A stretch of DNA of 64,000 bases from Pseudomonas graminis (GTDB lineage Bacteria > Pseudomonadota > Gammaproteobacteria > Pseudomonadales > Pseudomonadaceae). The notes beneath the pieces were generated by a model that was given only the letters and a program-made list of their open reading frames with translations, ran no database searches and was not told where the DNA came from. Positions within the stretch are counted from its first letter, which is position 1; every line of letters starts with the position of its first letter. A program made the position numbers and the translations under genes. The stretch spans positions 310,001-374,000 of the forward strand of contig NZ_SOCR01000004.1 of the NCBI RefSeq assembly GCF_004364335.1, written 5' to 3'. Below, in pieces: positions 26,410-33,959 of the stretch.

Positions 26410-28158
26410 TTAGCCATGGGCAGGCTGGCTGTGGGGAAACAACAGATCGACGAAACGCTCGGCTGTCGGTTGTGGCTCGTGATTGGCCAGACCGCAGCGC
26501 TCGTTCGCTTCGATGAACACGTACTCCGACTGGTCAGCGGCGGGCACCATAAGATCCAGACCGACCACCGGGATGTCGAGGGCGCGAGCGGCTCTCACGG
26601 CAGCATCCTTCAGCACCGGGTGAAGCATCGCGGTGACGTCTTCAAGACAGCCACCCGTGTGCAGGTTCGCGGTGCGTCGCACGGCCAGACGCTGATCGGC
26701 CGGTAGCACGCTGTCGAAGCTGAAGCCGGCGTCGTCAACGGTGCGGCGGGTTTCATCGTCCACCGGGATCTTGCTTTCGCCGCCCGTGGCCGCAGACCGA
26801 CGCCGGCTTTGCGCCTCGATCAGCTGACCGACGGTGTGACGGCCATCGCCGATAATCTCGGCCGGACGACGGATCGCGGCGGCGACCACTTCAAAACCAA
26901 TCACGACGATGCGCAGATCGAGCCCTTCATGGAAGCTCTCGAGCAGCACACGGCTGTCGAACTGGCGAGCACGTTCGACAGCCGCCTGCACATCTTCGAT
27001 AGTGCGCAGGTTCACGGCCACGCCCTGACCCTGTTCGCCATCGACCGGCTTGACCACGACGCGCTGGTGTTCTTCCAGAAACGCCAGGTTGTCGTCGCCA
27101 TTGCCGGCCAGTTGCTGCACCGGCACTTCCAGACCTGCCGCCTTGAGCGTCTTCTGGGTCATGCGTTTGTCCTGGCACAGCGTCATGCTGACGGCGGTGG
27201 TCAGGTCGCTCAGCGACTCACGGCAACGCACGCGGCGACTGCCATGAATCAGCGTGAACAGTCCGGCCTCGGCGTCATCCACCTGCACTTCGATGCCGCG
27301 ACGATGGGCTTCTTCGACAATGATCCGGGCGTACGGGTTGAAATCCGCCTGCGGGCCGGGGCCGAGAAACAGCTTCTCGTTAATGCCGTTTTTACGCTTG
27401 ATGGCGAAGGTCGGCAGATTGCGGAATCCCAGTTTGGCGTACAGGCTTTTCGCCTGATCATTGTCATGCAGCACTGACAGATCGAGGTACGCAAGACCCC
27501 GGCTCTGGAAGTGCTCGACCAGATGGCGCACCAGCACTTCGCCGACGCCAGGCCGTGTGCATTGCGGATCAACCGCCAGGCACCACAGGCTGCTGCCGTT
27601 TTCGGGATCGTTGAAAGCCTTCTGGTGATTAAGGCCCATGACGCTGCCGATCACGGCGTTGGTGGTCTCGTCTTCGGCAATCCAGTAGACCGGGCCGCCT
27701 TGGTGCCGAGGTGTCAGCAGGGCAGGGTCGATGGGCAACATGCCACGGGCGATGTACAGATTGTTGATCGCGGTCCAGTCACCTTCGCTTTGTGCCCGGC
27801 GAATCCTGAAACCACGAAACACGCGCTGGGCCGGGCGGTAATCGCTGAACCACAGGCGCAGCGTGTCCGACGGATCGAGGAACAACTGTTGCGGCGATTG
27901 CGCCAGCACCTGCTGCGGCGCGGCGACGTATAAGGCGATATCGCGCTCGCCTTGCTTTTCGTTGAGCAACTCCTGAGCGAGGGATGCCGGGTCAGGGTAG
28001 GTGTGGCCAATCAGCAGCCGTCCCCAGCCGCAATGCAGAGCCAGCGGTTCTGTCTCAGGCGTGCTGCCGTCTTCGGCAAGGCGAGCCTGCAAGCGCTCGT
28101 ACGACGGCGTCTGGCCGCGCAACAAGCGCTGGTTGTGAATCGAAGCGTTGGCTTTCAT
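26410..28158 (-). CDS. ngg: N-acetylglutaminylglutamine synthetase
   Basis: A 582-aa two-domain enzyme. The N-terminal part (about 100-280) is a GNAT acetyltransferase (AVDPQCTRPGVGEVLVRHLV, acetyl-CoA loop) and the C-terminal part (about 300-580) an ATP-grasp ligase (VVVKPVDGEQGQGVAVNL and EANERCGLANHEP). It makes N-acetylglutaminylglutamine, a precursor of the osmolyte NAGGN. It lies 3 bp downstream of the amidotransferase stop, so the pair is one operon. Confidence 0.93.
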   Translation of the reverse strand: MKANASIHNQRLLRGQTPSYERLQARLAEDGSTPETEPLALHCGWGRLLIGHTYPDPASLAQELLNEKQGERDIALYVAAPQQVLAQSPQQLFLDPSDTLRLWFSDYRPAQRVFRGFRIRRAQSEGDWTAINNLYIARGMLPIDPALLTPRHQGGPVYWIAEDETTNAVIGSVMGLNHQKAFNDPENGSSLWCLAVDPQCTRPGVGEVLVRHLVEHFQSRGLAYLDLSVLHDNDQAKSLYAKLGFRNLPTFAIKRKNGINEKLFLGPGPQADFNPYARIIVEEAHRRGIEVQVDDAEAGLFTLIHGSRRVRCRESLSDLTTAVSMTLCQDKRMTQKTLKAAGLEVPVQQLAGNGDDNLAFLEEHQRVVVKPVDGEQGQGVAVNLRTIEDVQAAVERARQFDSRVLLESFHEGLDLRIVVIGFEVVAAAIRRPAEIIGDGRHTVGQLIEAQSRRRSAATGGESKIPVDDETRRTVDDAGFSFDSVLPADQRLAVRRTANLHTGGCLEDVTAMLHPVLKDAAVRAARALDIPVVGLDLMVPAADQSEYVFIEANERCGLANHEPQPTAERFVDLLFPHSQPAHG

Positions 28159-28161
28159 GGG

Positions 28162-29934
28162 TCAGAGTCCTTGTTCGCTGAGCCACAGGTTCAGCGCCGC
28201 CAGCTGCCACAGCTTGGAGCCGCGCAGGGGCGTGAGTTGACCCTGTGGATCGGTGAGCAGTTTGTCGAGCATGACCGGGTTGAACAGGCCACGGTCCTGG
28301 CTTGGATCAAGCAGCAGATCGCGGACCCAGCTCAGTGTGTCGCCTTCCAGATGCTTGAGGCCCGGCACCGGGAAATAGCCTTTCTTGCGGTCGATGACTT
28401 CGGACGGGATCACCAGACGCGCCGCTTCCTTGAGCACTTGCTTGCCGCCATCCGGCAATTTAAAGCGGCCAGGCACCCGTGCCGACAGCTCGACCAGTCG
28501 GTAGTCGAGGAACGGGGTGCGAGCTTCGAGGCCCCAGGCCATGGTCATGTTGTCGACGCGTTTGACCGGGTCATCCACCAGCATCACCGTGCTGTCCAGC
28601 CGCAGGGCTTTGTCCACGGCCGCATCAGCGCCCGGCATCGCGAAATGCTGGCGCACAAAATCACCGGCGGCGTCATTCGCCGTCAGCCACTTCGGTGTAA
28701 CGGTCTCGGCGTACTCGTCGTAACTGCGGTCGAAGAACGCATCACGGTAAGCGGCATAAGGGTCGCTGGCGCCGTCCACTTGCGGGTACCAGTGATAGCC
28801 GGCGAACAGCTCGTCCGCGCCCTGGCCGCTCTGAACCACCTTGCAATGCTTGGCCACTTCGCGGGACAGCAGATAAAACGCGATGCAGTCATGGCTGACC
28901 ATCGGCTCGCTCATCGCGCGGAACGCGGCGGGCAGTTGTTCGATGATCTCGCTTTCCTTGATGCGCAGTTGATGATGATTGGTGCCGTAGTGTTTGGCGA
29001 TCAGATCCGAATACTGGAATTCATCGCCGCGTTCGCCGCCCGCATCCTGGAAACCGATGGAGAAGGTCGACAGGTCCTTAACGCCCACTTCACGGAGCAA
29101 ACCGACGAGCATGCTCGAGTCAACGCCGCCGGACAGCAGCACGCCGACATCCACCGCAGCGCGTTGACGGATGGCAACGGCTTCCCGCGTGCTGTCGAGC
29201 ACACGGTCGCGCCAGTCTTCGAGGGTCAGATTCGCTTCGTCAGCACGCGGACCATAGGGCAGCGTCCACCAGACTTTCTGCTCGACCTTGCCTTCGGCAC
29301 TGACGCGCATCCACGACGCCGGGGGCAGTTTTTCAACGCCCGCCAGCAAGGTGCGCGGCGCAGGCACCACGGCGTGGAAGTTCAGGTAATGATTGAGCGC
29401 GACCGGGTCGAGCATCGGGCTGATGTCGCCACCTTTCAGAAGGGCGGGCAGCGCAGAAGCGAAACGCAGGCGCTTGTCGGTGCGCGACAGGTACAGCGGC
29501 TTTACACCAAGACGGTCGCGGGCGATGAACAGGCTTCTGTTGTCGCGCTCCCAGATGGCGAACGCGAACATGCCGTTGAGCTTGGGCAGCATGTCTGCGC
29601 CCCAGGCGTGGTAGCCCTTGAGCAGCACTTCGGTGTCGCCGCCGGAATGGAACTGATAGCCAAGGCTTTCAAGCTCGGCACGCAATTCCGGGAAGTTATA
29701 GATGGCGCCGTTGAAGGCCAGGGAGAGGCCCAGATGGCTGTCGATCATCGGCTGCGCCGAGCCGTCAGACAGATCCATGATTTTCAAACGACGGTGGCCG
29801 AGGGCAATTGGTCCCTGGCTATGAAACCCCCACGCATCCGGGCCGCGAGCCGCGAGATGATGGGTGATACGTTCTACTGCGGCGAGATCCGCAGGTTGGT
29901 TGTCAAAGCGTAGTTCGCCAGCTAATCCGCACAT
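28162..29934 (-). CDS. asnO: N-acetylglutaminylglutamine amidotransferase (asparagine synthetase-like)
   Basis: A 590-aa class II glutamine amidotransferase. Cys2 (MCGLAGELRF) is the Ntn nucleophile; NGAIYNFPELRAELESLG is typical of the glutaminase domain; the synthetase domain has the PP-loop LLSGGVDSSMLVGLL near 270. With ngg it produces NAGGN, a dipeptide osmoprotectant in Pseudomonas. It is the first gene of the operon. The prophage integrase gene ends 36 bp upstream on the same strand, so whatever promoter normally lay there has been displaced or is now inside phage DNA. Confidence 0.93.
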   Translation of the reverse strand: MCGLAGELRFDNQPADLAAVERITHHLAARGPDAWGFHSQGPIALGHRRLKIMDLSDGSAQPMIDSHLGLSLAFNGAIYNFPELRAELESLGYQFHSGGDTEVLLKGYHAWGADMLPKLNGMFAFAIWERDNRSLFIARDRLGVKPLYLSRTDKRLRFASALPALLKGGDISPMLDPVALNHYLNFHAVVPAPRTLLAGVEKLPPASWMRVSAEGKVEQKVWWTLPYGPRADEANLTLEDWRDRVLDSTREAVAIRQRAAVDVGVLLSGGVDSSMLVGLLREVGVKDLSTFSIGFQDAGGERGDEFQYSDLIAKHYGTNHHQLRIKESEIIEQLPAAFRAMSEPMVSHDCIAFYLLSREVAKHCKVVQSGQGADELFAGYHWYPQVDGASDPYAAYRDAFFDRSYDEYAETVTPKWLTANDAAGDFVRQHFAMPGADAAVDKALRLDSTVMLVDDPVKRVDNMTMAWGLEARTPFLDYRLVELSARVPGRFKLPDGGKQVLKEAARLVIPSEVIDRKKGYFPVPGLKHLEGDTLSWVRDLLLDPSQDRGLFNPVMLDKLLTDPQGQLTPLRGSKLWQLAALNLWLSEQGL

Positions 29935-29970
29935 CAGTCCTAAACCCTTATGTTTTCGGCGTGTTTGGCG
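29935..29970. other. Host/prophage junction (probable attL region)
   Basis: 36 bp between the NAGGN amidotransferase start and the integrase stop. Integrase genes of lambdoid phages usually lie next to an att site, so the core probably lies here or inside the 5' end of the amidotransferase gene. The partner attR is outside the window, so the core cannot be defined. No terminator hairpin is visible in this gap. Confidence 0.5.
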
Positions 29971-31155
29971 TTACTGGGATTTTGACCGTACCGATTCCGT
30001 ACCACTTTCTTTCTGGTCCAGCTTCTTCAACTCAGTCCAATCGCTCGGCGAGCTGATCCACTTTGCGTATGTGGATAGCAGAACCTGTACGCTGTGCCCG
30101 AGCTGCGAGGCGATGAATGCCGGGTTCATGCCAGACATCAGGCACATGGTTGCGTACGTGTGACGGGTGTCGTACATCCTGCGCTGTCTAATCCCAAGCT
30201 TGCGCAATGCACTCAGCCAGTAACGTTTTGGCCCTGTCTCGGAGCGTATAAACAGCTCTGATTTGATCCCGCTGCCTTCAGGCGCAAACACATAATCAGA
30301 GCGCGCTGCCGTCAGCGGCCTAGCAGTATCGAGTGCATGAAGCGCCTGATCGTTCAATAAAACCTCGCGTGACTTCTTCGTTTTCGTCCTTTCCTGAATC
30401 TTCCCGTAGATGCGAATTCGGCAGACTTTGGCCGTTCGATTGCGGGTGTCCACCTCGCTCCAGCGCAGCGCCATCGCCTCGCCTGGACGCATTCCTGTAT
30501 AGAAAGAAAACTCAAAAAACGCTGCGTAGATCTTCTGCAAGCCGTTCGTCAATTGATACAGCTGATCGATAATCGCGTCCGCTTCGTCACGGCTGAAAGG
30601 ATCGATCTCACGCTTCACCGTCCGAGTGGCCGGGATCGACAGCGCGGGGTTGCGCAGGATCAGCTCGTCGTTCACTGCCTGCGCGAAGATGCTGGTCACC
30701 AACCGCACAGCGCCTTTGCGCCTGCTGGGCGATGACCACTGGATGTCCGTGGCGATCTTGCGCATCAGCATGGGGGTGATTTTGTCGACGGGCAGCTCAG
30801 CCAGGTACGGCACCCAGTAGATCTGGAGCGCGGACCGATAGCTTCTGCGAGTGCTCTCGACGATCTGCAGGCTGTTCAGCCACTCCTGCGCATAGTCGAA
30901 GAAGATAGGGACGGTGTGAACGATGGCGTTGCGCGAGTTCGGGAACAGCTCGGCGTACTTCTCTGGCGAGAGCGCGCCGGCCTTGTCCAGTTGCTTTACT
31001 TGAGCACGTAGATTCGCGGCTGCAGCGATCCCTTTCGGGGTTTGAGGGAAGGCGAGCGTTTCGCAGCACCGCTTCTTGTTCCAGGAGAAACGAATTCGGA
31101 TTGATCGCCCGACAATTTCAACCCCTGCTGGCAGGTCCACAGGCTTTCTATCCAT
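29971..31155 (-). CDS. int: Prophage site-specific integrase (tyrosine recombinase)
   Basis: A 394-aa tyrosine recombinase that integrates and excises the phage. N-terminal arm-type domain (about 1-65, VEIVGRSIRIRFSWNKKR), core-binding domain (about 80-175), and catalytic domain with Arg223 (YTGMRPGEAMAL), Lys near 259, YDTRHTYAT (Arg331, His332; Tyr where many families have His), LGH354, and nucleophile Tyr363 in STYAKW. It is the last phage gene at the left edge. Its first 160 nt overlap the excisionase-like gene in another frame. Confidence 0.95.
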   Translation of the reverse strand: MDRKPVDLPAGVEIVGRSIRIRFSWNKKRCCETLAFPQTPKGIAAAANLRAQVKQLDKAGALSPEKYAELFPNSRNAIVHTVPIFFDYAQEWLNSLQIVESTRRSYRSALQIYWVPYLAELPVDKITPMLMRKIATDIQWSSPSRRKGAVRLVTSIFAQAVNDELILRNPALSIPATRTVKREIDPFSRDEADAIIDQLYQLTNGLQKIYAAFFEFSFYTGMRPGEAMALRWSEVDTRNRTAKVCRIRIYGKIQERTKTKKSREVLLNDQALHALDTARPLTAARSDYVFAPEGSGIKSELFIRSETGPKRYWLSALRKLGIRQRRMYDTRHTYATMCLMSGMNPAFIASQLGHSVQVLLSTYAKWISSPSDWTELKKLDQKESGTESVRSKSQ

Positions 31156-31340
31156 TCGTCATACCGCCTCACGCTATAAACAATTCGACCATCAATCTTC
31201 GTCCAGACCCACTCAGGAATGACCTTGCGCTCGCGCTTTCGCTGCAGCGCCCTCTGCGTGGTTCCCACCAGTTCAGCCATTCTCTTTTCGGTGACCTTGT
31301 CGAATCCATCGCCGGTTTCAATCTTCTCAGCTGCGACCAT
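30996..31340 (-). CDS. Excisionase-like DNA-binding protein overlapping int
   Basis: A 114-aa basic protein. The N-terminal half looks like a winged-helix Xis/AlpA-type reader (KRMAELVGTTQRALQRKRER, then GRIVYSVRRYDEWIESLW). The C-terminus is Lys/Pro-rich and disordered, ending QPRIYVLK. Its stop lies 160 nt inside int, an unusually long same-strand overlap, but both proteins show intact family features. Predicted to bend DNA for excision and possibly repress int. Confidence 0.75.
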   Translation of the reverse strand: MVAAEKIETGDGFDKVTEKRMAELVGTTQRALQRKRERKVIPEWVWTKIDGRIVYSVRRYDEWIESLWTCQQGLKLSGDQSEFVSPGTRSGAAKRSPSLKPRKGSLQPRIYVLK

Positions 31341-31342
31341 GG

Positions 31343-31579
31343 CTATTGCTCCTGACGCGTCAGGTTTTCTGTTTGTAGTGAAACTGACGCGTCACGGCTG
31401 CACTCCCCGTCGCGAACCTCTGCCTCGAGGCGTTCTAGGTCGTTCAACAGGCTGAGAACGGCCGCAGGGGTCGTAAGGTGTTCGAACTTTTCCAGCGCCT
31501 GCTCGGCGTCGTGGACAGATTCGAACTGCTGGCTGACCAAAGCTTCACACAGGTCCTTCAGGCTCAAGAGTTCAAGCAT
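31343..31579 (-). CDS. Small phage protein, unknown (78 aa)
   Basis: A 78-aa acidic helical protein (LSLKDLCEALVSQQFESVHD, then LLNDLERLEAEVRDGE). The ATG at 31579 overlaps the preceding 56-aa ORF by 8 bp and its stop is 2 bp before the excisionase-like gene start, so it is embedded in the int operon. Not recognised. Confidence 0.6.
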   Translation of the reverse strand: MLELLSLKDLCEALVSQQFESVHDAEQALEKFEHLTTPAAVLSLLNDLERLEAEVRDGECSRDASVSLQTENLTRQEQ

Positions 31580-31742
31580 CAAATGATCCCCTGCGGAATT
31601 GGTCGGCGAGAAGCCGGCGCGGGTTGATACCGCAAGAGGCCGCCATTTCAGCAATCTTGATCACTGGGGTCTCGCGGCGCTGCATTGCATTGAACAGCTC
31701 GATCAGCCTCCGACCGACAGGCCCGTTACCGTAGCGGGTCAT
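31572..31742 (-). CDS. Small phage HTH-like protein (56 aa)
   Basis: A 56-aa ORF, short but well framed: [20 protein letters not shown], then [20 protein letters not shown], which looks like a single helix-turn-helix. It overlaps the CsrA-like gene by 17 bp upstream and the 78-aa gene by 8 bp downstream, a chain of translational coupling. No known family is recognised. Confidence 0.55.
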   Translation of the reverse strand: MTRYGNGPVGRRLIELFNAMQRRETPVIKIAEMAASCGINPRRLLADQFRRGSFDA

Positions 31743-32100
31743 GTTCAATCTCCTTTGCCATCAGCGTGATGCGGCTCACCTTCGCCTGAGTCCCGAACAC
31801 GCGTTGGCCCGACGGCATTTGATTAATCAGCGCGGTAGCAGCCTGTGCGTTGGGCAGCTCGAAGAGAACGCTCAGCGTAACTGGCTCAGACGCTGCAGCC
31901 TTGATGCGGTCGTCAATGTGAACGTTGCTCATCGCGCGCTCGGCTTGAATCTTGTCGTAGATCTCGGCGCGATGGACTTCTACGTGGTCCGGAGCATGGA
32001 TACCAACACGAACCTGAGTCCCCTGAATGCCGACAACCGTGATCGTTACGTCGTCGCCGATGTGGATTGTTTCGCCTGGGCGGCGTGTGAGGATGAGCAT
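31726..32100 (-). CDS. Prophage CsrA-family regulator with extra C-terminal domain
   Basis: A 124-aa protein. Residues 1-55 are a complete Csr[29 protein letters not shown], and VEVHRAEIY with the RNA-binding Arg44. CsrA proteins end at about 60-70 aa, but here about 65 more residues follow without a stop ([20 protein letters not shown], then [13 protein letters not shown]), resembling a small alpha/beta module. Strong AAGGAG ribosome site. It sits in the int operon after the LuxR-type HTH gene. It may bind phage or host mRNAs such as Gac/Rsm targets; the tail could alter dimerisation or partner binding (inference). Confidence 0.85.
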   Translation of the reverse strand: MLILTRRPGETIHIGDDVTITVVGIQGTQVRVGIHAPDHVEVHRAEIYDKIQAERAMSNVHIDDRIKAAASEPVTLSVLFELPNAQAATALINQMPSGQRVFGTQAKVSRITLMAKEIEHDPLR

Positions 32101-32238
32101 GGAATCTCCTTGATTTCAGGCCGAACGAATCCCGGCCGCGCTTTTTGGCTTTCGCAAAATTCAGTTTGGTTTACGGGTCAGATCAGCCTGAGCACCGGAC
32201 TGCGTCCCCGCTGGAGGCGCACGCCGCTGCAAACGCGG

Positions 32239-32541
32239 TCATGCGATGAAGACGCCGTCGTGTGATTCGTCGCGCTGGTTTTCGGGAGTAGGGCTGCCCA
32301 CACCGGCGAAGCTGATGATCCCTTGCGCAAATGCGGCTGCGACCAAGGCTGCCTGACGGTTCACGCCAAGCTTGTACATGGCACTTGCGATGCGCTTAGC
32401 TGTTGTGGAAGGGGCCATTCCCAAGATCTGAGCCGCCTCTTTAACCGTCTTGCCGTTGGCCACGGCCAGAACGCACTGGAGCTCTCGTGGCGCCAGTCCT
32501 TGACCCAAGATTCCCTTCCAAACGCCAAGCTTGATGTTCAT
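32239..32541 (-). CDS. LuxR-type helix-turn-helix regulator, phage
   Basis: A 100-aa protein that is essentially one GerE/LuxR HTH: LAPRELQCVLAVANGKTVKE, then QILGMAPSTTAKRIASAMYK. There is no receiver or autoinducer domain. It heads the leftward operon LuxR-csrA-(56 aa)-(78 aa)-xis-int. GGAGAG precedes the ATG at 32541. Its promoter (32583-32611) is bracketed by two C1/Cro-type operators, so it is probably silenced or tuned by the lysogeny switch. Confidence 0.78.
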   Translation of the reverse strand: MNIKLGVWKGILGQGLAPRELQCVLAVANGKTVKEAAQILGMAPSTTAKRIASAMYKLGVNRQAALVAAAFAQGIISFAGVGSPTPENQRDESHDGVFIA

Positions 32542-32554
32542 ATAACTCTCCAAA

Positions 32555-32566
32555 TAACCGCAGGTG
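32555..32566. promoter_or_regulatory. Phage operator copy 4 (downstream of the LuxR/int promoter)
   Basis: TAACCGCAGGTG matches the operator copies in the C1-Cro control region. It lies between the -10 box and the LuxR start codon. Confidence 0.7.
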
Positions 32567-32582
32567 CTAATTCGATAGGCGA

Positions 32583-32611
32583 AATCTAGACCCGTTCGAC
32601 TCCCTTGCCAA
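32583..32611 (-). promoter_or_regulatory. Sigma-70 promoter of the LuxR-csrA-xis-int operon
   Basis: On the minus strand TTGGCA, 17-nt spacer, TAGATT: a near-consensus -35/-10 pair. An operator copy abuts the -35 box (32612-32623) and another lies downstream (32555-32566). Confidence 0.7.
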
Positions 32612-32623
32612 CACCGGCGGTTA
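32612..32623. promoter_or_regulatory. Phage operator copy 5 (abutting the LuxR/int -35 box)
   Basis: CACCGGCGGTTA, reverse complement TAACCGCCGGTG, matching the switch operators at all but the variable central base. Confidence 0.7.
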
Positions 32624-32662
32624 TAAAGATTGTTTTTCTCACATGCCTTTATTTGGAGTCGT

Positions 32663-32685
32663 AAAAAAACCCGCTCGTGGCGGGC
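32663..32685 (-). terminator. Terminator of the phage repressor gene
   Basis: CCCGC / GCGGG stem with a TCGTG loop; the minus strand continues into seven Ts. It lies 33 bp past the C1 stop and insulates the repressor from the int operon. Confidence 0.88.
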
Positions 32686-32717
32686 ATTTTGGAGGGGTTT
32701 GGCGGCAAGCCTGGCGT

Positions 32718-33557
32718 TTAGAAGCTGCGGCCGTTCCACCAGTAAATTACTTGGGCCAGGATGTGGATATCTTCTTCGCGGTCGGCAGGAACGGGCAGAT
32801 CGCGGTACTGCGCGTTGTCCGAAATGATCGACAATCCGTCCAGGTTTCTCTGTATGCGCTTGATCAGAAGCTGGCCTTGCAACTGGAAAAAATAGATTGC
32901 ATCAGCCTCTACCGTGTTCACTCCAATATCTATCATCACCGCGTCGCCATTTCTGATCGTTGGCGACATGCTGTCCCCGCGACCGGAGATAAGCTTGAGG
33001 TTTTCCAGCGCGGAAAATGTGAGATTTTGCCGGACCCAACGAGCATCCAAGCTCATGTTCTCAACCACCATGTTCATTTCTGGCACATCTGCACCCGGCC
33101 CCATGGACGCCGTCACGTCGTAGCGAGGAACCACCACAATTCGCTTGTAGTCGCGAATCTTCTGAGCAAGAGCGGAAGGCAGTCCCTGAACGTCAATAGT
33201 CCCGCCCAGCTCTTCTATGTCGGCTGGCGAAAGGATGCTGCTCGCCGGTTGCTGCTGGGATCCGTCCCATATTGCGCCGAGCAATTTGCTAACCCCGCTT
33301 GGCCCCCTTATTTCAGCGGCAATTCGAGGGCTAAATTCACTCACTGATACCTCCAGGAGCCGAGATATTTTGAACGCGAATTCTAAGTTGATGGCGTTCC
33401 GGCCATTCAGATACATCGAAAGGCCAGCTTGGGACATATTTAGCTGCTCTGCCAGCGCCTCCTGGGTTAACCCGAGGTCTGCACGCTTGCGCATATAGAT
33501 GCTCTTCAACTGAGCACACTCGGCTTTCTCTTCTGGCGTCAATTCACGTTTTTTCAT
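32718..33557 (-). CDS. Prophage C1-type repressor (XRE HTH + S24 peptidase)
   Basis: A 279-aa LexA-like repressor that maintains lysogeny. The XRE helix-turn-helix (about 25-70, LTQEALAEQLNMSQAGLSMY) is followed by a linker and an S24 self-cleavage domain with Ser196 (GRGDSMSPT) and Lys233 (LLIKRIQR), so RecA-stimulated autocleavage and SOS induction are expected. It is divergent from the Cro-like gene around three operators. Its -10 box ends only 6 nt before the ATG, indicating a leaderless mRNA as for lambda cI from PRM. Confidence 0.93.
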   Translation of the reverse strand: MKKRELTPEEKAECAQLKSIYMRKRADLGLTQEALAEQLNMSQAGLSMYLNGRNAINLEFAFKISRLLEVSVSEFSPRIAAEIRGPSGVSKLLGAIWDGSQQQPASSILSPADIEELGGTIDVQGLPSALAQKIRDYKRIVVVPRYDVTASMGPGADVPEMNMVVENMSLDARWVRQNLTFSALENLKLISGRGDSMSPTIRNGDAVMIDIGVNTVEADAIYFFQLQGQLLIKRIQRNLDGLSIISDNAQYRDLPVPADREEDIHILAQVIYWWNGRSF

Positions 33558-33563
33558 GCGACA

Positions 33564-33592
33564 ACTCTATAACCGTGGGTGTTCACAATCAA
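33564..33592 (-). promoter_or_regulatory. Repressor-maintenance promoter (PRM-like)
   Basis: Minus-strand TTGATT, 17-nt spacer, TAGAGT. The expected start coincides with the C1 ATG. Operator copy 1 lies inside the spacer. Confidence 0.55.
33570..33581. promoter_or_regulatory. Phage operator copy 1 (over PRM)
   Basis: TAACCGTGGGTG, one of five copies of TAACCGCNGGTG (one mismatch here). Centre-to-centre 23 bp from copy 2. Confidence 0.7.
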
Positions 33593-33604
33593 AAACCGCA
33601 GGTG
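33593..33604. promoter_or_regulatory. Phage operator copy 2 (central)
   Basis: AAACCGCAGGTG, between the two divergent -35 boxes. Confidence 0.7.
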
Positions 33605-33633
33605 TTGATTTATTCATCACCAGCGGTTATTTT
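33605..33633 (+). promoter_or_regulatory. Early rightward promoter (PR-like) for the Cro-type gene
   Basis: TTGATT, 17-nt spacer, TATTTT. Operator copy 3 overlaps the spacer and the start of the -10 box, so repressor binding would block it. Confidence 0.6.
33618..33629. promoter_or_regulatory. Phage operator copy 3 (over PR)
   Basis: CACCAGCGGTTA, reverse complement TAACCGCTGGTG; opposite orientation to copies 1 and 2, 25 bp centre to centre from copy 2. Confidence 0.7.
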
Positions 33634-33662
33634 GTGTCGCAATAGCCATTTCAGGTGAGCGT

Positions 33663-33959
33663 ATGACGCCTATTCCCTTGAGCGTATTCGTTGCAGACAA
33701 AGGTCAAGACGAAGCCGCTAAATCGCTCGGTTCGAGCCAGACTGCGATCTGCAAAGCTTTGAAGTCCGGGCGAGTGATCCTCGTTCATGAGGACGAGCCA
33801 GGTATTTTTTCCGCGCTTGAACTCAAGGGCTTTCCTTCAAGTGGACCGAGCCAAAAGCCCCGGCCAAATCTTGAACAGATTGTGGCGCAGATCTCAGCGA
33901 TTGGGCAGGGCGTTGGTGTAGCTGTGGTTTCATCCAGTGTTTCCGGATGTGGATCGTGA
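33663..33959 (+). CDS. Cro-like phage regulator
   Basis: A 98-aa protein starting IPLSVFVADKGQDEAAKSLG, then SSQTAICKALKSGRVILV, the HTH pattern of lambda-type Cro proteins. It is first in the rightward early operon, divergent from C1. CAGGTGAG precedes the ATG. The C-terminal 35 residues are low-complexity Val/Ser/Gly. Confidence 0.82.
   Translation: MTPIPLSVFVADKGQDEAAKSLGSSQTAICKALKSGRVILVHEDEPGIFSALELKGFPSSGPSQKPRPNLEQIVAQISAIGQGVGVAVVSSSVSGCGS

Noticed and set aside
27952..29913. 653-aa plus-strand ORF
   Set aside because: Antisense to the NAGGN amidotransferase and synthetase, which have clear catalytic motifs.
29935..29970. tRNA gene as attachment site
   Set aside because: No cloverleaf or tRNA 3' end is visible beside the integrase; the junction is in the 5' flank of a protein gene.
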